Notes under the pieces: generated by a model | Database searches by the model: none | The model's input: the letters and a program-made list of their open reading frames with translations, nothing else | Told to the model about the DNA's origin: nothing | Program-made: the position numbers and the translations under genes | Assembly (NCBI GenBank): GCA_016987375.1 | Contig: PJRA01000549.1 | Coordinates: 1-64,000, forward strand | Direction of reading: 5' to 3' | Source of the DNA: Brachionus koreanus | Lineage: Eukaryota > Rotifera > Eurotatoria > Ploima > Brachionidae | Length of the DNA stretch: 64,000 nucleotides | Shown: piece by piece, positions 59,401-64,000 of the stretch | Numbering within the stretch: position 1 is the first letter of the stretch | Layout of the letters: the number at the start of each line of letters is the position of its first letter

Positions 59401-60860
59401 AGATGCATGAAATCTAATCTGAGCTTAAATTATTCATTCAAAAATTCCGATAAAAAATTTTAATAAAAAACTAAGCCTTAAGTACAAATGTCTAATGAGA
59501 TTTTGTTTATAGCAGCTGATTAACTAGTCCTATTTAGCGTTATATTCAAAGTTATGCAACTCATCAAAATTATTTATTGATTGAGAATTTACACAATAAG
59601 ATAAATTTTTTGTACGATTTAAAAATAAAATATATTTTTGCCATAATAAAAGCTTATTTCTATTATAAATTAACAGTAATTTAATTTTTGCTGAAGCCTG
59701 CTTGTCTTAATCATTTCCCATTTAGAAATCTATCATTACTCTCAAATTTTACCATTGTCTATTTTCTTTGGCCAACACGAATACATAAAAATTTCAATAT
59801 TCCATATTGCTACTTATTTTTTAGCTATGCATACTGATTTGAAATTATATTATTGTTTTTAAGCATGTTCTGAGAAAGATGTGCATCGTTCACATGCTGA
59901 AAAATGTTAAGCCACCTAATTTTAAAGTATCAAGTTAATCCAAAATCAAATTATCTTATAAATGATTAGCAATTTTAATAATAAAAATATTTAGCTTTTA
60001 AAATACAAGTTTGTTTTAAAGGATTAATTTTTCTGTACTAATAACTAAATAAGCCCAGAAAAAACGTAATAAAACTTTTATTGTAAATAAAAAATATACA
60101 AAATTAGTTGCTTAAATTTTGTGAATCCTAACACCTAAAATTTCTTTTGTTATCTAGCTGAAAGTTTATCTAGATATGTAATTAGTCTAATTTAAAATTA
60201 TTGATTTTCATTGAGTGATTAAAAAGCTTCATGTGAATTAACTCGAAAAACGGATTTTTATCATAAATTACAGTTAATTCCGGCCAAAACATAGTCTGAC
60301 CGGAATTTTCTATCAATCAAATACATATCCTGATCAAATAATCTAGGTTAACCAGATATTATTAAGTTCTTAATCATCGAAATTCGCCAGCCCCTATTCA
60401 TTTATTAAGCTTAAACAGTCAGCTAAATCTAAATTGAGGTCGAATATTAGTCACTAGTAAGTTAAAAATGAGCTTAATTATGTGACTAACTTTGACATGG
60501 AAAAAGATAGCTTTCTTTTTAGAGATAGGATATTTCGTGTTGGAATGTTTGTTAAAATAAATTCAAGTTAATGAAATTGAGAATAGAAATTGTAAACTAA
60601 GCCTATTATTAACAAACATGAAAATGAAATAACTCTATATCCGAGTATCCGAGCATATTTATTTACGTTTTTAATCGCAAAAACAACTAAATGAAATAAG
60701 TGAATATAAGATAAATAAAAAAATAGAAATTAATTTTGGGTACAAATATTTTTTTCATTAGCAAACAAAAAAAATTAGTAAAACTAATCGAATTTTCATT
60801 AAAATTTGTTTTTGTATTATATAAGCAATTGATAGCGGTTACTCATTTCATTTACGTAGT
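56424..60860. other. Gene desert upstream of DIP2
   Basis: No exon-like frame was found on either strand; scattered open frames (for example 57298-57495 on the minus strand) are within chance. The first few hundred bases should hold the DIP2 promoter. A short hairpin (AATTCCGG at 60276-60283 pairing with 60300-60307) was noted. Confidence 0.5.
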
Positions 60861-60926
60861 TAGCAAAAATTTGAATTTTAAAAATTTAGCAAAAATTTGA
60901 ATTTTAAAAATTTAGCAAAATTTTAA
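60861..60926 (+). repeat. 26-bp tandem repeat, about 2.5 copies
   Basis: The unit begins TAGCAAAAATTTGAATTTTA and continues for six bases. It occurs perfectly at 60861-60886 and 60887-60912, then partly (TAGCAAAATTTTAAA). Too short to be more than a minor minisatellite. Confidence 0.8.
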
Positions 60927-62714
60927 AGTTCTATTCTTAATTGAATACCAAGCTATTTAAGACCTGTTTTGTTTTTAAATTTGGTGAATAGGCTTTTTAC
61001 TTGAAAAGATTTAATTAAATAAAATTTTGACATAAAACAGATATTAAACAAAACATGATCCAATTATATCAAAATTTTATTCTAGCTTTTTGTTATTGTT
61101 GTTGTTTGTTTTCTATTTGATCCTGTCTTTTCATTCAAACAAAAAAATTTGACTGACATGAAATTAAGAATTCTTAAAAATTTTATTTAAAATAAAAATA
61201 TGAAGCAGAGGACTCATTTGAGCAAATTTAAATTTTTTCTTGGAGAATTGATTTTTAAATCGAAATATCTAAGAAAGTTGAGCTAATAAAGATAAACATA
61301 AAGCCTAATTTGAATATTTTAAGCTTTATAATTCATAAAATAAGATATTTAAATTATTATTCAATAATCTATTTTTCATTCGATTTAGGTTCTTTTTAAT
61401 CTAAATTTTTTTTTAAGCTAAATTAATAAGAAGAAAGGGATAGTTGATTATTTTTAGAATAACCAGAAATAAATAACGTTTTTTCGCAAATAAACTTATT
61501 GAAAAATCTATAATAAACTAATTATTATTTTGGGAAGAGTAATTAAATTTGTCAAATTCTTTGGAATATTTAAACTCTCAAAACAAGTTTTTGTTTATAT
61601 TGAAATTAGCTTAATTTTGTTTGAGTTCTTGTAACATAATTTTCTAAAACTCAAATTGATTTAGGTTGTTGTTGAAACTACAAAAAAACTTCGATAAGAA
61701 AAAAAAACAACTTGAAGATTTTATTAATTAAAATAAAATATAAACTTTAAAGAAACATTAAAAAATTTCTTTTAAATTTATTTTGTGAGATACAAAACAC
61801 TTGAGTCTATTTTTGTATTTTTTTGCTTAGAAGTTATAGTCCAGACTGTAAGTAAACACTTACACTCATAAGATACAAATTTAAATTAGTCTTATAGCTT
61901 ATCTTACTCATTATTTTGTCATCTAGATTAGCTTAAAAGCTAATTTTTTCCAGGATCGATATTTTCGATAATAAAAGCTTCTAATCGGCTTTTTTTTTAA
62001 AAACAACTCCTGCTTTGACTGATAAGATTAAATATTGCTAATTTTCTTTGAATATTTAACAGAACATGTTAATCTTAATCATATGGTTTAAACTAACAAA
62101 CATTTTAACTTTAAGCAAAATAAAGCCCTTTAATAACCAAAATTATTGATATTTTGACCAAGTTTTGCTATTTTCCAATTCAAATTTTTACAAAAAACAA
62201 TCCAATATTTTGCCTAAAATACTTGAATATAAAATAAAATATCGAATTGAAAAAAAAAATAAAAAAAAAATTGTATATACTCTTTGGTAATTAACTGGCT
62301 CTAATTTTTCTCATTAATTCAAATTTGGTTCTTGCCACAATACTAGAATATTAATTAAAATTTACAAACAAATAGGTCAGTTTAGTTTGTTTTTTAAAAG
62401 ATTATATTCTATAGTTGACTAAAACCATTTAATGAACATTAAATACAAAAACTAAACTAATGAAATCGATTTTATTGAATTTGAGAATAAAAATACAAAA
62501 AAAACTAGGTTCAAATTTGGTTCAAAATTTGATGAAGAGAATAAAAACGGTATTTTATGATATATTTTGAAAATTGAAAACACACTTAAAAATTGAACAT
62601 TGTGAAAAAAGGTTAAGGTTTTATTACAATGTAAATTTTATGATGATTTTAGTTCAAAAATTTCTAAATAAAATTTTAAAAAATTCAACTTGCTTAATTA
62701 AATAATCTCGACCG
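60927..62714. other. Intergenic stretch upstream of EXO1
   Basis: AT-rich, no coding signal. The last few hundred bases should contain the EXO1 promoter, but no TATA box or other element stands out from the composition. Confidence 0.5.
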
Positions 62715-63951
62715 ATGGGCATCTCTGGTTTATTACCGTTTTTAAAAGAAGCATCTAGCAATGTAAATATAAAGCAGTTTGAAGGCGCTACAGTTGCTGT
62801 TGATACATATTGCTGGATTTATCGTGGCGCATTCAGCTGCGCCGAGCAACTAGCACTCGGTCAACCAGCTGATGGGTAATTTTGATTGACAATTTTGAAA
62901 TGACCACTCTTTATAGTAAAGCAATTATAGTCATGTAAAATATGTTCTTAAATATGTTCACAAGTTACTTGAATGGGGAATTAAACCAATTATGATATTT
63001 GATGGAAGTTGTCTACCCAGTAAAAAAGGAACTGAATTAAAGAGAAAAGAGTAGGAATTGTATAAGAAAAATTCACTATATGAATTGTTAAAAATGATTT
63101 TGATTTGAAATTCCTTTTTTTAAGATCCAAAGAAATGTATAGGAAAAAAGCAGCCCAATGTTTGGCCGAAGGACGAAAAAATGAAGCTAGGGAATTTTTT
63201 CAACGATGCATTGAATGTACACCTAAAATGGCTTTAGAAGTTATAAAAGTATTTTTTTTTGTTTTAAAAAAATTAAACAAATTTTGAATATTTTGTAAAT
63301 AGGCATTGCACAAACTAGGTGTTGATGTTTTAGTTGCTCCGTATGAAGCTGACGCTCAATTAGCTTATTTGAATAAGATTGATGTAGCTCAAATTATCAT
63401 TACTGAAGACTCAGATCTGATTTTATTTGGATGTGAGAAAGTAAACAAAATAAATAATTTAAAAACTAAAACAGTTCACTATAATGTATGCAAGATAATG
63501 TACAAACTGGATATTAACGGTTTTGGTCAATTGGTCCAGAAAGAGAAAATCATATCAATAACTCAATTTGATTCAGCAAACAATTTCGAACGATTTAGAT
63601 GGATGTGTATTCTAAGTGGCTGTGATTACTTGGAAAATTTACCCGGCATCGGTCTAGGTAAAGCCAAAAAATTACTCAAATCTATCACTAAGCCTGATAT
63701 AGATTATGTAATTTTGTTTCAACTTGATTAAATTCCATAATATTAAAAAATATTCAGATATTAAAACAAATGCCAAAAGTACTTAAAATGCCAAATTTGA
63801 TTATTACAAATGAATACATAGAGAGCTTTAAAAAAGCTGATAAAACATTTAAATATCAAATAGTTTTTGATCCGCTAAAGAGAAAATTGGTCTCATTGCA
63901 CACATATGGCCCTGAAATCGAACCTAATGAAGATGTTTCTTATGCTGGATT
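62715..63951 (+). CDS. EXO1: Exonuclease 1, 5' part (continues beyond the window)
   Basis: EXO1 is a 5'-3' exonuclease and flap endonuclease of the FEN1/XPG family, used in mismatch repair and double-strand-break resection. Exons: 62715-62875, 62931-63050, 63125-63248, 63303-63440, 63495-63707 and 63758-63951, in phase, with at least one more outside the window. The start MGISGLLPFLKEAS is the processed N-terminus typical of the family. Active-site blocks are intact: AVDTYCWIYRGAFSCAEQLA, IMIFDGSCLPSKK, VAPYEADAQLAYLNK, IITEDSDLILFG and CILSGCDYLENLPGIGLGKA. These supply the conserved acidic residues and the helix-hairpin-helix. The 54-nt intron 63441-63494 has no in-frame stop, so read-through would add 18 residues; splicing gives FGCEK|IMYKLDINGFG, matching the family spacing. 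The last donor (63952) is tentative. Confidence 0.95.
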
Positions 63952-64000
63952 GTATATATATAGTTTATTTGAAAAAATTATAGTTTCTAATAATTTTTCA

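Noticed and set aside
60276..60307. AATTCCGG...CCGGAATT hairpin as a terminator or regulatory site
   Set aside because: Single 8-bp stem with a 16-nt loop; no gene ends nearby and no repeat copies were seen.
1..64000. Operons, CRISPR arrays, tRNA and rRNA genes, spliced-leader sequences
   Set aside because: No direct-repeat/spacer arrays, no clear tRNA cloverleaf with a GGTTCAAATC-type box outside coding sequence, and no recognisable rRNA; genes are clearly eukaryotic and individually spliced.

Overview
The window is eukaryotic and almost certainly from a small invertebrate animal. It is roughly three quarters A+T. Genes are split by very short GT-AG introns, many of them 44-60 nt. The recognisable genes are animal genes: EED, a KIM-type tyrosine phosphatase, VPS33B, PLAC8-family proteins, an immunoglobulin-domain protein, a PDZ scaffold, a SOBP-like zinc finger, IFT57, DIP2 and EXO1. 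The base composition, tiny introns and Lys/Asn/Ser-rich proteins would fit a monogonont rotifer such as Brachionus, but that taxon is inference. No operons, CRISPR arrays, rRNA or convincing tRNA genes were seen. The exon structures below were built by hand: reading frame was followed across GT/AG junctions and the product compared with remembered family sequences.

Layout. 1-1.6 kb: AT-rich, no gene. 1.6-3.5 kb (+): EED, complete, 9 exons, followed by a dead Tc1/mariner transposase fragment. 4.6-6.7 kb (-): receptor-type MAP-kinase phosphatase (PTPRR/STEP/HePTP class), N-terminus unresolved. 6.7-12.0 kb: gene-poor, with two tandem copies of a piggyBac-like MITE and a 50-N assembly gap inside one of them. 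12.0-14.7 kb (-): VPS33B, complete, 15 exons. 14.9-15.4 kb (-): small cysteine-free secreted protein. 16.6-17.8 kb (+): two tandem PLAC8-family genes, then a short Cys-rich ORF on the other strand. 18.7-20.5 kb (-): secreted three-Ig-domain protein. 21.8-23.0 kb (-): intronless Pro-rich EF-hand protein with a TATA box. 23.9-30.0 kb (-): PDZ scaffold of about 1639 aa. 32.6-35.5 kb (-): unrecognised 677-aa protein. 37.4-38.1 kb (-): partly resolved membrane protein. 39.2-39.8 kb (-): SOBP-like FCS zinc-finger protein. 41.8-42.0 kb: a third piggyBac-like MITE copy. 42.2-43.8 kb (-): IFT57, complete. 45.5-56.4 kb (-): DIP2, complete, 8 coding exons, with a LINE reverse-transcriptase relic in intron 1. 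56.4-62.7 kb: gene desert. 62.7-64.0 kb (+): 5' part of EXO1, running off the window.

The genes are ordinary animal housekeeping and signalling genes (Polycomb silencing, MAPK control, endolysosomal tethering, ciliary transport, polarity/adhesion, mismatch repair) with no obvious joint pathway. The points most worth a second look are the piggyBac-like MITE family with TTAA ends, the intronless Pro-rich EF-hand gene, a probable alternative first exon and an unusual 37-codon exon in DIP2, conservative aromatic swaps in the EED histone-binding cage, an intact KIM in the phosphatase, and a 26-bp perfect copy of PDZ-gene coding sequence inside one of its own introns.
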